NCBI GenBank assembly: GCA_965203305.1 | Contig: OZ241874.1 | Location: 2,852,001 to 2,916,000 of the forward strand | Reading direction: 5' to 3' | DNA from: Bin80 sp965203305 | GTDB taxonomy: Bacteria > Bacteroidota > Rhodothermia > Rhodothermales > Bin80 | Length of the DNA stretch: 64,000 nt | Part shown: piece after piece, positions 52,841-61,962 of the stretch | Position numbering within the stretch: the first letter of the stretch is position 1 | How the letters are laid out: the number at the start of each line of letters is the position of its first letter | Made by a program: the position numbers and the translations under genes | Notes under the pieces: model-generated | The model's database searches: none | What the model saw: only the letters and a program-made list of their open reading frames with translations | What the model was told of the DNA's origin: nothing

Positions 52841-54007
52841 GTTCGCGGCCGCATTCAGATCCGCGTGTTCTTCGTAACCACAGCCCAGGCACACAAACTT
52901 GCGCAATGTGACCCGGCTGTTCCTGTCTACATGTCCGCACAGACTGCAGGTCTGGCTGGTGTACGCTGCCACCACATAGAGAACGAGAACGCACTTGTAC
53001 CCCAGCATCTGTACCAGCTGGGCGGGGGCTCCTTCCAGCAAAACCCGGTTCAGCCCCGTTTTCTGCCGGACATTCGTGCCCGGATTCTCTATCGTTCCCC
53101 CGGCAGATCCGGTCATTCCCTTGATGGACAGCTTCTCCACTTTTACCGTGGATGCCTTCTCCGCAATCCGGGCACTGTTCTGATGGTTCCGGTTGTGCCG
53201 GCAGTTCGCCTCTTTTCTGCTGAGCCTGGCAATCTGCTGTTGCGTCTTCTTTGCCCGGTTCGACGTCTCTGTGCGTCCGTCCTTCTCCTGCCGGTCCAGT
53301 TGCCCGGCCAGCTTCCGCTGCTTGCGCTTTTTCCTGGTCTCATAGACCGGGTTGGTGGGATGATCCAGCACCTCATCCGGCGTGTCATCCGAGTAGGCCA
53401 CCGCGATCATGCCACTGGTGTTCCGGTCAATCCCCGCCGTGACTCCATTGTCCACCCGCACCCGCTCGTCAATCTCATAGGTCACCGAGACATACCAGTT
53501 CTTCCCCTGCTTGTAGACGCGGGCCTGTTTCGGGACTCCATCGGGATACGGATTCTCACCCCGTCGACGGAGCCGCACCTTCCCGACTCTGGGGATGTGA
53601 ATCTTCCCGGCCGCAATCCTGACGTGATCGGGAATTGTGAAGGAGGGAGTCGTTTTATGCTTGGCCTTAAACCGGGGCTTGCCGGCCGGGCTATCAAAGG
53701 AGTTCTTGAAAGCCTGGGACAGATGTTTTAGCGTATGGCGAACACAGGCACAGGAGTATTCCTGCAGCCACGCATACTCTGGATCGTTGCGCAACTGCGT
53801 AAACTCGCTGGAGAGATCCTCGTACCTTATGGACGGAGTCGGGGTGCCGTTCGCCTGCGACTCCGCATATTCTTTCTGGTTCCTGGCAAGGAAGAAATTC
53901 CAGACGAAGCGGCAGGCCCCGCACATCCCATGGAGCTGGTGTTCCTGCTCCTCATCGGGAAGCATACGGTAGGTGATGCCGCGATAGGTCTTGCCTGCCT
54001 TTGCCAT
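52739..54007 (-). CDS. tnpB: TnpB RNA-guided endonuclease, divergent copy
   Basis: This 422-residue TnpB has Asp194 (GIDRNTSGMIAV), Glu291 (VKVEKLSIKG) and Asp383 (HADLNAAANIL), with both CxxC pairs (CSLCGH; CLGCGY). It is the most divergent in the RuvC half, while its N-terminal half resembles copies 1 and 2 (MCGACRFVWNFFLARNQKEY). The C-terminal tail (DPDDPSSVRVPVPS) is read in a different frame from that of the other copies because of a one-base indel in the omegaRNA hairpin. The frame is intact. Its element ends match those of copy 3. Confidence 0.9.
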   Translation of the reverse strand: MAKAGKTYRGITYRMLPDEEQEHQLHGMCGACRFVWNFFLARNQKEYAESQANGTPTPSIRYEDLSSEFTQLRNDPEYAWLQEYSCACVRHTLKHLSQAFKNSFDSPAGKPRFKAKHKTTPSFTIPDHVRIAAGKIHIPRVGKVRLRRRGENPYPDGVPKQARVYKQGKNWYVSVTYEIDERVRVDNGVTAGIDRNTSGMIAVAYSDDTPDEVLDHPTNPVYETRKKRKQRKLAGQLDRQEKDGRTETSNRAKKTQQQIARLSRKEANCRHNRNHQNSARIAEKASTVKVEKLSIKGMTGSAGGTIENPGTNVRQKTGLNRVLLEGAPAQLVQMLGYKCVLVLYVVAAYTSQTCSLCGHVDRNSRVTLRKFVCLGCGYEEHADLNAAANILRAPGHGASGRARGVPGGDPDDPSSVRVPVPS

Positions 54008-54060
54008 GGTGACGATGGAATTCCTCTGTCAACCTGCGGGCCCATAAAATGGTTCAGTCC

Positions 54061-55224
54061 TCATAGGCCCTCACGTATATGAGCCCCTTTATTTTGCAAT
54101 CCATGTACAGCCCTTCCAAATAATTCAGAAGCTCGAAAAATTTCTTCTTCGGTTGTTGGACGACCGAGGCTAATTCGCAATGTCTGCCCGGCAATATCTG
54201 CCCCGACTCCCATGGCCGAGAGAACCCGACTAGGCATGCGCTGCCCCGATCCACAGGCACTTCCTGTCCCTACTGCCAAAGGCCGAATGGACAGCAAAAG
54301 TCGCTCCACATTCAAATTCGGGAATGATATGCTGCTCGTCTGCGGAAGTCTCTCGACTTCTCTGCCATGAATTTGAATCTCGGTATTCTCCTTCATTATG
54401 CTGTGCTCAAATCTGTCACGCAAAGCAGAAAGCCGTATTCCATCCTCCTCACACTCCAGTTTTGCCAGTCGAAAGGCTTCTCCCATCCCGACGATGCCTG
54501 GCACATTATGGGTACCGCCACGGTGCCCCTGTTCCTGCCCTCCACCGTCTATTAGTGGGGTGTATCGAATGCGTCCTCGAACAAATGTTGCACCTACCCC
54601 CTTGGGTCCATAGACCTTGTGCGCACAGCAAACCAGAATGTCTACATCTTCAACGGACACCGGCACCTTTCCAATTGCCTGTGTGGCATCGGTCATCAGT
54701 GGAATCCCTCGTCCCCGAACCAGCTCTGCAATCTCCGGGATCGAATTTATCACCCCTGTCTCATTATTCGCCCACATTACGCAAACCACGATTGTATCCT
54801 CTGTCAGGCTTCGTTCCAGATCGTCAAAACCCAGAAGTCCATTTGCATCAACGGGCAAGTAGGTGACACGCCAGCCGCGCTGCTCCAGGTGCTTGCACGC
54901 GTGGGTAACAGCACTGTGCTCTGTCTGTACGGTTATGATATGCTGCCCCTGACGGCAACGGGATTCCGCCAGCCCCTTGATTGCCGCATTAATGCCCTCT
55001 GTTGCGCCGCTTGTGAATACAATTTCACTGGGGCGGGATGCACCAAGACACTCAGCCACTTCTATGCGTGCTTTCTCAACCGCGGCACTTGCTGTCCACC
55101 CGTACATATGTGCCTGACTGGATGGATTGCCATAATGCTCTGTGAAATAGGGCAACATCTTTTCCATGACACGGGGATCCACCGGTGTCGTGGCATTGTA
55201 ATCCAGATAGATCGTCTCAGCCAT
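54061..55224 (-). CDS. cysteine desulfurase (NifS/IscS type)
   Basis: This 387-residue PLP enzyme has IYLDYNATTPVDPRVMEKML, TSGATEGINAAIKGL, HIITVQTEHSAV, VCVMWANNETGVIN, the PLP Lys in LVCCAHKVYGPKGVGATFVR, and the catalytic Cys loop AVGTGSACGSGQRMPSRVL. It supplies persulfide sulphur for Fe-S clusters or tRNA thiolation. The loop length around Cys suggests the IscS/NifS class. The last residues (GAHIREGL) and stop come from the inserted tnpB element 4, so the native C-terminus has been replaced; the core looks complete and the enzyme may still work. Confidence 0.9.
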   Translation of the reverse strand: MAETIYLDYNATTPVDPRVMEKMLPYFTEHYGNPSSQAHMYGWTASAAVEKARIEVAECLGASRPSEIVFTSGATEGINAAIKGLAESRCRQGQHIITVQTEHSAVTHACKHLEQRGWRVTYLPVDANGLLGFDDLERSLTEDTIVVCVMWANNETGVINSIPEIAELVRGRGIPLMTDATQAIGKVPVSVEDVDILVCCAHKVYGPKGVGATFVRGRIRYTPLIDGGGQEQGHRGGTHNVPGIVGMGEAFRLAKLECEEDGIRLSALRDRFEHSIMKENTEIQIHGREVERLPQTSSISFPNLNVERLLLSIRPLAVGTGSACGSGQRMPSRVLSAMGVGADIAGQTLRISLGRPTTEEEIFRASELFGRAVHGLQNKGAHIREGL

Positions 55225-55341
55225 GGCATAAAAATCGCATGGTTACTACCCTGTCTGAAAAGATGAGGTTCCAAGAGAATCTACGCAAATCTGTTCCCGC
55301 GTGGCAACCCGAAGACACATGTACGGGTACAAGTCTCCTCT

Positions 55342-55414
55342 GCCGCGTTCGTCTAGGGGTCCAGGACGCCGGCCTCTCACGCTGGTAACACGGGTTCAAA
55401 TCCCGTACGCGGTA
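55342..55414 (+). tRNA. tRNA-Glu (anticodon CTC)
   Basis: A 73-nt cloverleaf. The acceptor GCCGCGT pairs with ACGCGGT (one G-T), the D arm is TCGTCTAGGGGTCCAGGAC, the anticodon stem is CCGGC/GCTGG with loop CTCTCAC (anticodon CTC at 55376-55378), and the T arm is CGGGTTCAAATCCCG. It closely matches bacterial tRNA-Glu, including the identity-rich D region. CCA is not encoded (CAC follows the discriminator A). Confidence 0.93.
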
Positions 55415-55417
55415 CAC

Positions 55418-56101
55418 CTACTTCTTCCCCGGCAATGCCTGGGGTTCCAGCACATTGTCAATCAGTCCGTACTCCTTCGCCTCCTGGGAACCAAGCCAGT
55501 AGTCCCGGTCCGCATCTTTGGCAATCGTATCGGTGTCTTGTCCGGTATGTTGGGCCAGAATCTCGTACAGGCGTTGTTTCAGCCACAAGATTTCCCGAGC
55601 CTGTATTTCGATATCAGACGCTTGCCCTTGCGCCCCGCCCAACGGTTGATGTAGCATGATACGGGAGTTCGGAAGCGCGGCACGACGACCTTTGGTTCCC
55701 GCTGCCAGCAAGACTGATCCCAGAGATGCCGCCAGGCCCACACAAATGGTCGCAACCGGACAGGATACATACTGGATCGTATCATAAACACCAAGCCCGC
55801 TGTAAACCATTCCACCGGGTGAATTGATATAGATATTGATGTCCCGCTCTGGGTCTTCGCTGGTCAAATACAGAAGTTGGGCAATCGCGAGGTTTGCAAC
55901 TACATCATTGATGGGGGTCCCGACAATAATGATTCGGTCTTTGAGCAGACGACTGAATATGTCATAGGCCCGCTCTCCACGGGATGTCTGTTCTACCACG
56001 ATTGGGACGAGACTGCCGATGGACTGCTCCCCCAGTCCTTTTTTGCAGATGCTCTCGGACAGATGTAGGCTCTTGGAAAAACTGATAAAATCTTGCACCA
56101 T
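55418..56101 (-). CDS. clpP: ATP-dependent Clp protease proteolytic subunit
   Basis: This 227-residue serine protease subunit has catalytic residues Ser126 (GLAASLGSVLLAAGTKGRR), His151 (RIMLHQPLGG) and Asp200 (DADRDYWLGS), with spacing identical to E. coli ClpP. The handle and oligomer motifs INDVVANLAIAQLLYL and DINIYINSPGGMVYSGLGVY are clear. The tetradecamer degrades proteins delivered by ClpX/ClpA. The start MVQDFISFSK is chosen; an ATG at 56164 overlapping tig is an alternative. It follows tig in the classic tig-clpP order; clpX is not in the window. Confidence 0.93.
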   Translation of the reverse strand: MVQDFISFSKSLHLSESICKKGLGEQSIGSLVPIVVEQTSRGERAYDIFSRLLKDRIIIVGTPINDVVANLAIAQLLYLTSEDPERDINIYINSPGGMVYSGLGVYDTIQYVSCPVATICVGLAASLGSVLLAAGTKGRRAALPNSRIMLHQPLGGAQGQASDIEIQAREILWLKQRLYEILAQHTGQDTDTIAKDADRDYWLGSQEAKEYGLIDNVLEPQALPGKK

Positions 56102-56138
56102 TTTAATCACAGTGATGTGGTTTTGTAGATCCGTGGTA

Positions 56139-57422
56139 TCATCTTTTGGGAGATTCTGGATCATGCTCTGCCATCAGGGCAAACATGTCCCAACCAGACA
56201 GGGGAATATGCCTGATCTCAAACATTTCCAGCAACCGGCCAATGATCTTTTCCTCCAGAAGATCTATGTTCTCTTCACTTGACGTTGGGTATGTGGACTT
56301 TTCGGAAAAACCTTCGCCCAACTGTCCTCTGATGCCTCTGAAAAGAAGTTCCCAACATAGTTGCCTATTGATTGGCTTCGCCTTGTCATTTTCTCCAACA
56401 ATAATGCTTGGGGAAACATCCATTTCCTCCTCTGAAAATTTATTTGACAGTGCCAGAGGAATCGAAAAGGGATGTAAATCCAGCATGCGCTCTATCAGAT
56501 ATGTTTTCAGAATTTCCTGATTTATGCGCTCGAACTCTTCTGTGATTTCTGCTTGAATCCAGTTATGGAGTATTTCTGCAGACCTCACCTCATTCTTGGT
56601 GATCTTGCTAGCCCACTCATCATTAATTTCTGGAAAGTCAAAACGATGGGCCTCCAAAATCTTGACACGATAATCCAGTTCTTGCAATTCGACCTGAATG
56701 GATGATGTATCTCTATCCGCATCAATCTTGTCAATAAGTACTTCATCCCCAACGACACATCCCATAAATGCCTCTGCGTACTCACTGTATCCGTCTATAC
56801 CGGAGTACCTGAAATGACCGTAATCAAACACTCGTACTGCAGCTTCAGTATCCCGACCAATCAGCACGCGCCCCGTATTCCGATCAACTTCGACCAGTTC
56901 ATACGTTACACGATCAAGTGCCCCATCACGTCCTCTGCCAATTCGTTCCATGTTGTTCAGGGGTCTGGGTTTCAAGTGAGCTGCCATCCGCTTTTTGATG
57001 AAAAATTCAATCACATCATCGGTAACCTCACCAGCAGGAACCTCAAGCACTTGTCCAGAAAGGTCCTTAAGCTCTATCTCAGGAGCTACAAAAAACTCAA
57101 TCTGAACCTCAAGATCTTGATCCAGCCTATAGTTTTGATGGATTATATCAGGTGACCCGAATACCTGATATTCATCGTTTCCTTCTATCATATCTTCATA
57201 TACCTCCTGGATCAAATCGCCCACTACGATATTTTCTACTTCTTTCGCATATACACGACGAATCATCTTCACAGGCACACGCCCCGGTCGAAATCCACGC
57301 AATGTCGCCATAGATTTCTGCTTCTTTAATGCCAGACGAACATCTGTTTCCAGATCCGAGGCATCAGCCTTGATCTCCAGAACGCGAACCATATCACCTG
57401 TCTTGCGCACAAGGGTCTCCAT
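56139..57422 (-). CDS. tig: trigger factor
   Basis: This 427-residue protein has the ribosome-binding signature GFRPGRVPVKMIRRVYAKEV near residue 45. A middle domain follows (DRVTYELVEVDRNTGRVLIG), and a long helical C-terminal arm (INDEWASKITKNEVRSAEIL; FERINQEILKTYLIERMLDL). Trigger factor binds ribosomal protein uL23 and shelters nascent chains. The middle domain lacks a clear FKBP isomerase signature, as in many Bacteroidota homologues. METLVRKTGDMVRV is chosen as the start. It precedes clpP on the same strand with a 37-bp gap to the preferred clpP start. Confidence 0.9.
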   Translation of the reverse strand: METLVRKTGDMVRVLEIKADASDLETDVRLALKKQKSMATLRGFRPGRVPVKMIRRVYAKEVENIVVGDLIQEVYEDMIEGNDEYQVFGSPDIIHQNYRLDQDLEVQIEFFVAPEIELKDLSGQVLEVPAGEVTDDVIEFFIKKRMAAHLKPRPLNNMERIGRGRDGALDRVTYELVEVDRNTGRVLIGRDTEAAVRVFDYGHFRYSGIDGYSEYAEAFMGCVVGDEVLIDKIDADRDTSSIQVELQELDYRVKILEAHRFDFPEINDEWASKITKNEVRSAEILHNWIQAEITEEFERINQEILKTYLIERMLDLHPFSIPLALSNKFSEEEMDVSPSIIVGENDKAKPINRQLCWELLFRGIRGQLGEGFSEKSTYPTSSEENIDLLEEKIIGRLLEMFEIRHIPLSGWDMFALMAEHDPESPKR

Positions 57423-57481
57423 TTCGTTGCAAAGTGTAAATTTACGGGGAAACTGTCCAGACTGACTGAAACGCTCACCCC

Positions 57482-57994
57482 ATGCCAATTGTCCCATCAA
57501 GCCTCACATGCGGTGTCATCCCAAAAACACCGATTGGCTCACTCACGCTCATATTTTCAACTCGTGGGCTTATACGCATAGAATTCGGAAGTGCACCCGA
57601 ACATGAGCCTTCTGGTGCTCCCTTTGAAAGGGCTGCAGAAGAGCTGGAGGCATATTTTTCTGGGACGCTAACCTCCTTCTCCATAGAACTTGATGCACAC
57701 GGAACAAGGTTTCAGAGGCGCGTGTGGGCATTATTACAAACCATTCCTTACGGTGAAACCCGCTCGTACGGACACCTCGCCCGAGTGCTCGGTGATGCAA
57801 ATTTGGCGCGTGCCGTGGGGCATGCAAACGGCTCTAATCCTATTCCCATTCTGTACCCCTGTCATCGCGTAGTTGGTTCGAATCGGCATCTCACGGGATA
57901 CCGTGGGGGACTCCATCGCAAGGATATCCTTCTGCAACTGGAAGCACGGCATACAAGGCCAGAGTTATTCCGTCACCCTGTGGATCCCCTGTGA
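57482..57994 (+). CDS. ogt: methylated-DNA-protein cysteine methyltransferase
   Basis: This 170-residue protein has the active-site PCHRV motif (Cys127 in PIPILYPCHRVVGSNRHLTG YR) and the DNA-binding helix FQRRVWALLQTIPYGETRSY, with ARAVGHANGSNP. The enzyme removes O6-alkyl groups from guanine by suicidal transfer to Cys. The N-terminal domain is short, as in Ogt. It is transcribed divergently from tig. The C-terminal tail after LLQLEARH is non-conserved. Ogt and the Ada C-terminal domain are not separable here by motif. Confidence 0.9.
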   Translation: MPIVPSSLTCGVIPKTPIGSLTLIFSTRGLIRIEFGSAPEHEPSGAPFERAAEELEAYFSGTLTSFSIELDAHGTRFQRRVWALLQTIPYGETRSYGHLARVLGDANLARAVGHANGSNPIPILYPCHRVVGSNRHLTGYRGGLHRKDILLQLEARHTRPELFRHPVDPL

Positions 57995-58320
57995 ATGTCA
58001 TTGAGAAACCCTGACTGTAACAGCCAGCCAGTATACACCGCAGAACAGCTCGTGGCAAGTATCTGATCAATGCACAGGAAGGGGATATTGTCGCCCGAAT
58101 CCATCAACATCTGATCACCTTTCGTTCCGTTCTTAGTACAGTTTCCTACATAATTCCCTTCTCAAACATCACCTAGCTCGTACACAATTCCTGCCGTAGC
58201 CACACGGTGAATTTGAAAATAAACCAGATCGTGGACACAATCAAGGAAGTGAAATTTTTTGAGTAAATTCCGAAAATACTCCGTGGGGTTTTCTGAGACT
58301 GCTCATGTTATAAACCACAA
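57995..58320. other. intergenic stretch with an orphan group A element end
   Basis: No gene is seen. At 58136-58160 the sequence GTACAGTTTCCTACATAATT followed by CCCTT matches the right end of tnpB elements 1 and 2 with three differences, so a relic of that element family lies here. The AT-rich bases just before 58321 (TGCTCATGTTATAAACC) may be the promoter of the next gene. Confidence 0.5.
58136..58160 (+). repeat. orphan right end of a group A tnpB-type element
   Basis: CAGTTTCCTACATAATTCCC compares with CAGTTTCCTTTATAAGTCCC in the intact elements; the preceding GTA is also shared. No left end is visible within several hundred bases. Confidence 0.5.
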
Positions 58321-58941
58321 ATGAATCAAATCGTCATTCTTGGCTTGGTGCTACCCGTGATGTTCCTCACCGCAAACAGTTTTGCACAAAGTGATCGCTC
58401 AATTGATGAACAGATAGTTGATGTGAAAATTACCCTTGAACGCAAGGATCCCATTTGCATGCTAGGCGGGATACAGAACCTTGAGTACGGCACACTGCAA
58501 GCCCCAACCTCCGGCATAGGGACGGCTTCATTTGATCCTGCAGTCAAGGGCGGAAAACTCATGTACGAGGACAATTCCGGCAATCCTCTCACATCCAGGG
58601 GCAACCCGATAATCGGTACCATGTTTATGAGGACAGGACTGTGGACCGAGAGAATACACCCTGAAATCTTTGAGCTTAATGAGGAGGTTGTACTCCGCCG
58701 TTGCGATGGAGATTCAGACACATCTGGGGGGAGATGCTGGATTAGCTATTCGCTTGCTATAGGAGCCTCATGTGAAAAGTCTGCAGACAATTGGGTCCGG
58801 CAGGGAATAGGCCGCTTGCCCAAATGCACGGGGATCCCTCGGACCGTATACTTCCAGATCGGCGGCGATGTCATCGTTCCCGAGAAGACACCTGCAGGAA
58901 CATATGAGGGTACGCTAAACGCTATGCTCACTTGTGAGTGA
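58321..58941 (+). CDS. DUF4402-like secreted protein
   Basis: This 206-residue protein has a signal peptide (IVILGLVLPVMFLTANSFAQ). The mature sequence matches the DUF4402 pattern: an N-terminal strand with EYGTLQAPTSGIGTASFDP, four Cys residues able to form disulphides, and a C-terminal strand YFQIGGDVIVPEKTPAGTYEG TLNAML. DUF4402 proteins have an Ig-like, pilin-related fold and are periplasmic or surface-exposed. No usher or chaperone gene accompanies it. The gene lies alone, after a stretch with an element relic. Confidence 0.65.
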   Translation: MNQIVILGLVLPVMFLTANSFAQSDRSIDEQIVDVKITLERKDPICMLGGIQNLEYGTLQAPTSGIGTASFDPAVKGGKLMYEDNSGNPLTSRGNPIIGTMFMRTGLWTERIHPEIFELNEEVVLRRCDGDSDTSGGRCWISYSLAIGASCEKSADNWVRQGIGRLPKCTGIPRTVYFQIGGDVIVPEKTPAGTYEGTLNAMLTCE

Positions 58942-59266
58942 GGCGTGAGCTAGATTATCGCAAGACAAGAAGGTTGTCCTGCTTTTCTGCACGGAGACCG
59001 TTTATACGACGAAGGCGGGGACTACCACAAGAGTATGAGCAGGGAGGTTACAGTTTCTCCATGCATCATCCTGATATTCCTGTAATTCCCAAACTTTTCC
59101 ACAGGCACCTCCGCTCCCCCCCTCTTTGGACGGCAGCCGAGAATGTCCCATTTGCTGCCTCCAGGCACAAAAGCACCGCCTGCTTGCATAACCGCCAAGC
59201 CATTGGCTGCTGGAAATCTGTTATATTGGCCAATCCTATCTGGTCATACAGAAAGCCGAACGCCTC

Positions 59267-59602
59267 ATGGAATCCCATGCAGATTCGGGAGACTTCTTCC
59301 AGCTTCTGGGCATCGGCAATGGGCAGAGGGTTGCTTCCCTGCGGAGGCTTTCTTGCCTGGACGATGCGTTTGGCACGAGATTCATTCGGGTAGAGAGAGG
59401 ATCTTGTCTCCTGGGCGGAGAATCTCTCGTTCCGCCAGCCGAACCAGATTTTGTACCATGGGGACAGGGGGACGCTTCCCATCGTTCGGACTACGCGCTG
59501 TCAAGAGGTTCCTTTCTAGTCGCGGTAGTACTGAGAGATCTGGACACACATAATGGAAACAGAAAATTTCTGCCCGCAAAGCACGGAAATGCAGGGTTGT
59601 AA
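59267..59602 (+). CDS. possible hypothetical protein, uncertain
   Basis: A forward frame open from 59192 contains protein-like sequence (MESHADSGDFFQLLGIGNGQ, GGESLVPPAEPDFVPWGQGD, SRGSFLVAVVLRDLDTHNGN) with plausible codon use. Upstream, an in-frame TAA at 59189 interrupts, while a different forward frame (from about 59060) is protein-like before it, so this may be a frameshifted gene. A minus-strand frame in the same codon register (59066-59482) is the competing reading. No family is recognised. The rest of 58942-59860 shows no other supported gene. Confidence 0.25.
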   Translation: MESHADSGDFFQLLGIGNGQRVASLRRLSCLDDAFGTRFIRVERGSCLLGGESLVPPAEPDFVPWGQGDASHRSDYALSRGSFLVAVVLRDLDTHNGNRKFLPAKHGNAGL

Positions 59603-59860
59603 CGAAATATCAAACCAGAGCCGTCAAAATCAGGATCTCAATGCGGACACACCTGCCAGTTTCAGAAGGCTGAGTCCCGCAGACTTCTGGAATCTTCCAG
59701 ACATTGGAACCTCTTGCAAAAATCGTGGATGACAGAGAAGTATTGCTCTGGAAATGCTTACAGACACATCGGATCAGGTATGAGGATGTTTTTGCAAGAG
59801 CTTCATTGATGTATCTTGTACAACATAAATCCGTTATACCATTGCAGACCAGAGACATAT

Positions 59861-61633
59861 ATGATGCAGGATTCACAACATGAGTCAAGGCTTGGTCGGC
59901 ATATCGCACAGTACCCGGAATGGGCCCAGCTGCTGGCCCGCAAGTACTTCACCAAGACTCTGATCCAGTTTATTCTTCATGGGAATGTCCGTGACCTTGT
60001 ACGATGCGAAAACCTCAAGTCGGAACAGACAGATTATGTTGGACTCGTACGTTTCTTGACAGATGAATTGTTTGCCTCCAGAGATATCATAGTCCTGTAT
60101 GACCGCGCGGCAGGGATTCATTTTCCTGACTCGGAAATGCAGCAAGATTTCAATCGTGCTGTGGCAGGACGTGACAGCCTGATCGGAACCGATTTTGCAC
60201 GCAAACGTCCTCGCAATCCCTCTCAGGTGCTGTCCATCCTGGACAGTTATTTTCGCTTGCGCATCCGATCTGGAAAGAGAATTGCCTGTATTATTGACTA
60301 TGCAGAAACAATCATTCCTATGGCTGAAGCCTCCATGTATTCGGCTGAAGATCGAAGTGCTCTTGTGAACTTGCAACGCTGGGCGCATGACCCGATGTTT
60401 CTGCAACATGATTTTACGATCTGCCTGATCACAGAAAACCTCAGTGATCTGAACCAGCAGCATGTACAGAGTCCATGGACCGCTGAGATCAACATTCCCC
60501 TTCCCGAACAGGAGGAGCGTCTGGTATTCGCTCAGTGGTCCACCCGGGAGGATACTGCTCTCTTTGAAGAACACTCTGATTTAAGTCTGGCGAATTTTTC
60601 ACGAAACACTTCAGGGCTCGGATATACCCAGTTGGGAACCATCCTCGCAGACACGCTGGAGAATAAGACGCGTCTCAGCTATGACAGTCTGTTACAGCGC
60701 AAGAAAACTCTGATAGAGGAGTCCGCATTTGGGATGCTGGAATTCGTAGAATCAAAACATGGACTGGATGCTGTAGCAGGGCATTCTGAGGCAAAAAATC
60801 ACCTGCGCCAAGTCGCACTTGCACTGCGTCAGGGGATTCGTGATGTGATCCCGATGGGGTATCTGGTTAGCGGGCCGGTTGGAACGGGCAAAACATTCTT
60901 GATCACATGTTTTGCGAAAGAAATTGGAGTCCCAATGGTCAAACTCAAGAATTTCCGATCCCAGTGGCAAGGCCAAACAGAGGGCAATCTGGAACGGATT
61001 CTCAACCTTCTGGAAGCCATGCCGCCGGTTGCTGTTATGATTGATGAAGCGGATGCAGCTCTGGGAAATCGGGAAGCCGAGGGAGATTCGGGAGTCTCCA
61101 AGCGCGTGTTTGGACAGATGGCATCTTTTATGAGCAGACCGGAACACCGGGGACGAATCCTGTTCTTTCTGATCACGGCCCGCCCTGATCTGGTGCCTGT
61201 TGACCTGAAACGCCAGGGACGCGCAGAAGAGCATCTTTCACTTTTTTATCCCTCTACCAAGGAAGATCGGCTGGAACTTCTACGCGTGATGATGAAGAGG
61301 AAAGAAATTGACCTCATGGATGAGGACATCCGGCACGGTGCACTCTTGAGCGGGGAGACGATTTATAGCGGAGCGGATATGGAGGCCCTGCTCACACGTG
61401 CAAAATTTCGTGCCGCCGCAGAAAAGGGCGATCCCAGTGCCGTGACACCAGACATTCTGGATGCGGTTGTCACTGATTTTATTTCGCCTGAAAACAGCGA
61501 AGAGAAGGAGTTGCAGAAGCTGGTTGCCGTCCTGGAGAGTACAAGCAGGGAGTCTCTTCCCGAAGCCTACAGATCTCTGGATCGCGCCAAAATTTCGCAG
61601 CGCGTAAATGAACTGAAGCTGCTACTCTCGTGA
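59861..61633 (+). CDS. AAA+ ATPase, Ycf46-like
   Basis: This 590-residue protein has two recognisable parts: an N-terminal domain (to about 300, with ACIIDYAETIIPMAEASMYS and LQRWAHDPMFLQHDFTICLI, a degenerate ATPase-like fold) and a canonical AAA+ module. The latter has Walker A GYLVSGPVGTGKTFL, Walker B PVAVMIDEADAALGN, and an Arg-containing DLVPVDLKRQGRAEEHLSLF. The layout resembles Ycf46/inactive-plus-active AAA proteins found in bacteria and plastids. ATG 59861 (MMQDSQHESRLG) is preferred. It probably remodels a protein target in the cytosol, but no partner is encoded beside it. It converges with purS. Confidence 0.75.
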   Translation: MMQDSQHESRLGRHIAQYPEWAQLLARKYFTKTLIQFILHGNVRDLVRCENLKSEQTDYVGLVRFLTDELFASRDIIVLYDRAAGIHFPDSEMQQDFNRAVAGRDSLIGTDFARKRPRNPSQVLSILDSYFRLRIRSGKRIACIIDYAETIIPMAEASMYSAEDRSALVNLQRWAHDPMFLQHDFTICLITENLSDLNQQHVQSPWTAEINIPLPEQEERLVFAQWSTREDTALFEEHSDLSLANFSRNTSGLGYTQLGTILADTLENKTRLSYDSLLQRKKTLIEESAFGMLEFVESKHGLDAVAGHSEAKNHLRQVALALRQGIRDVIPMGYLVSGPVGTGKTFLITCFAKEIGVPMVKLKNFRSQWQGQTEGNLERILNLLEAMPPVAVMIDEADAALGNREAEGDSGVSKRVFGQMASFMSRPEHRGRILFFLITARPDLVPVDLKRQGRAEEHLSLFYPSTKEDRLELLRVMMKRKEIDLMDEDIRHGALLSGETIYSGADMEALLTRAKFRAAAEKGDPSAVTPDILDAVVTDFISPENSEEKELQKLVAVLESTSRESLPEAYRSLDRAKISQRVNELKLLLS

Positions 61634-61710
61634 GTGCCTTCTTCCACTCGTTCCGGGCAGAGGCTTCCGTCTTCTCCCCGGTGCACGGGTACAACGCGGA
61701 AACTTCTCCA

Positions 61711-61962
61711 TTATTCAGACCGCTCAATGGAGACCGTATAGTCTTCCATAATTGGATTGGCCAAGAGCTTCTCACAGGCGGAATCCGCAACGGATTTTGC
61801 AGATTCCGCCGTATCCGCAGAAATCTCAAGCTCTATATACTTGCCAATTCGAACAGAATTTATGTGTTCGAATCCAAGGTTCTGCAAAGCCTGCTGTGCA
61901 GCCTTGCCTTGCGGATCCAGTATCGCTGGGCGAAGTGTTATTTTAATATGCGCTTTGTACAT
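61711..61962 (-). CDS. purS: phosphoribosylformylglycinamidine synthase subunit PurS
   Basis: This 83-residue protein has the PurS pattern: YKAHIKITLRPAILDPQGKA, QQALQNLGFEHINSVRIGKY, then IELEIS and a C-terminal helix-strand (LANPIMEDYTVSIE). PurS links PurL and PurQ in the FGAM synthase complex of purine synthesis. purQ and purL are not in the window. A solitary purS is unusual but occurs in FCB genomes. It is tail-to-tail with the AAA+ gene, 77 bp apart. Confidence 0.9.
   Translation of the reverse strand: MYKAHIKITLRPAILDPQGKAAQQALQNLGFEHINSVRIGKYIELEISADTAESAKSVADSACEKLLANPIMEDYTVSIERSE

Larger units (their letters stand above)
52713..54087 (-). mobile_element. tnpB element 4 (group B ends)
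   Basis: The element is bounded by GGGGCTTATATACGTGAG (52713) and inverted GGGGCTCATATACGTGAG (to 54087), a 25-bp inverted repeat with two mismatches. It is 1375 bp with tnpB only. The flanking octamers TTTATCAT and TTTATTTT agree at 6 of 8 positions, so the duplication is decayed or absent. It lies between the cysteine desulfurase and DUF2480 genes and supplies the last codons and stop of the former. Confidence 0.75.

Noticed and set aside
52705..54095. 8-bp target duplication for tnpB element 4
   Set aside because: TTTATCAT and TTTATTTT agree in 6 of 8 positions in AT-rich DNA; not enough to call.
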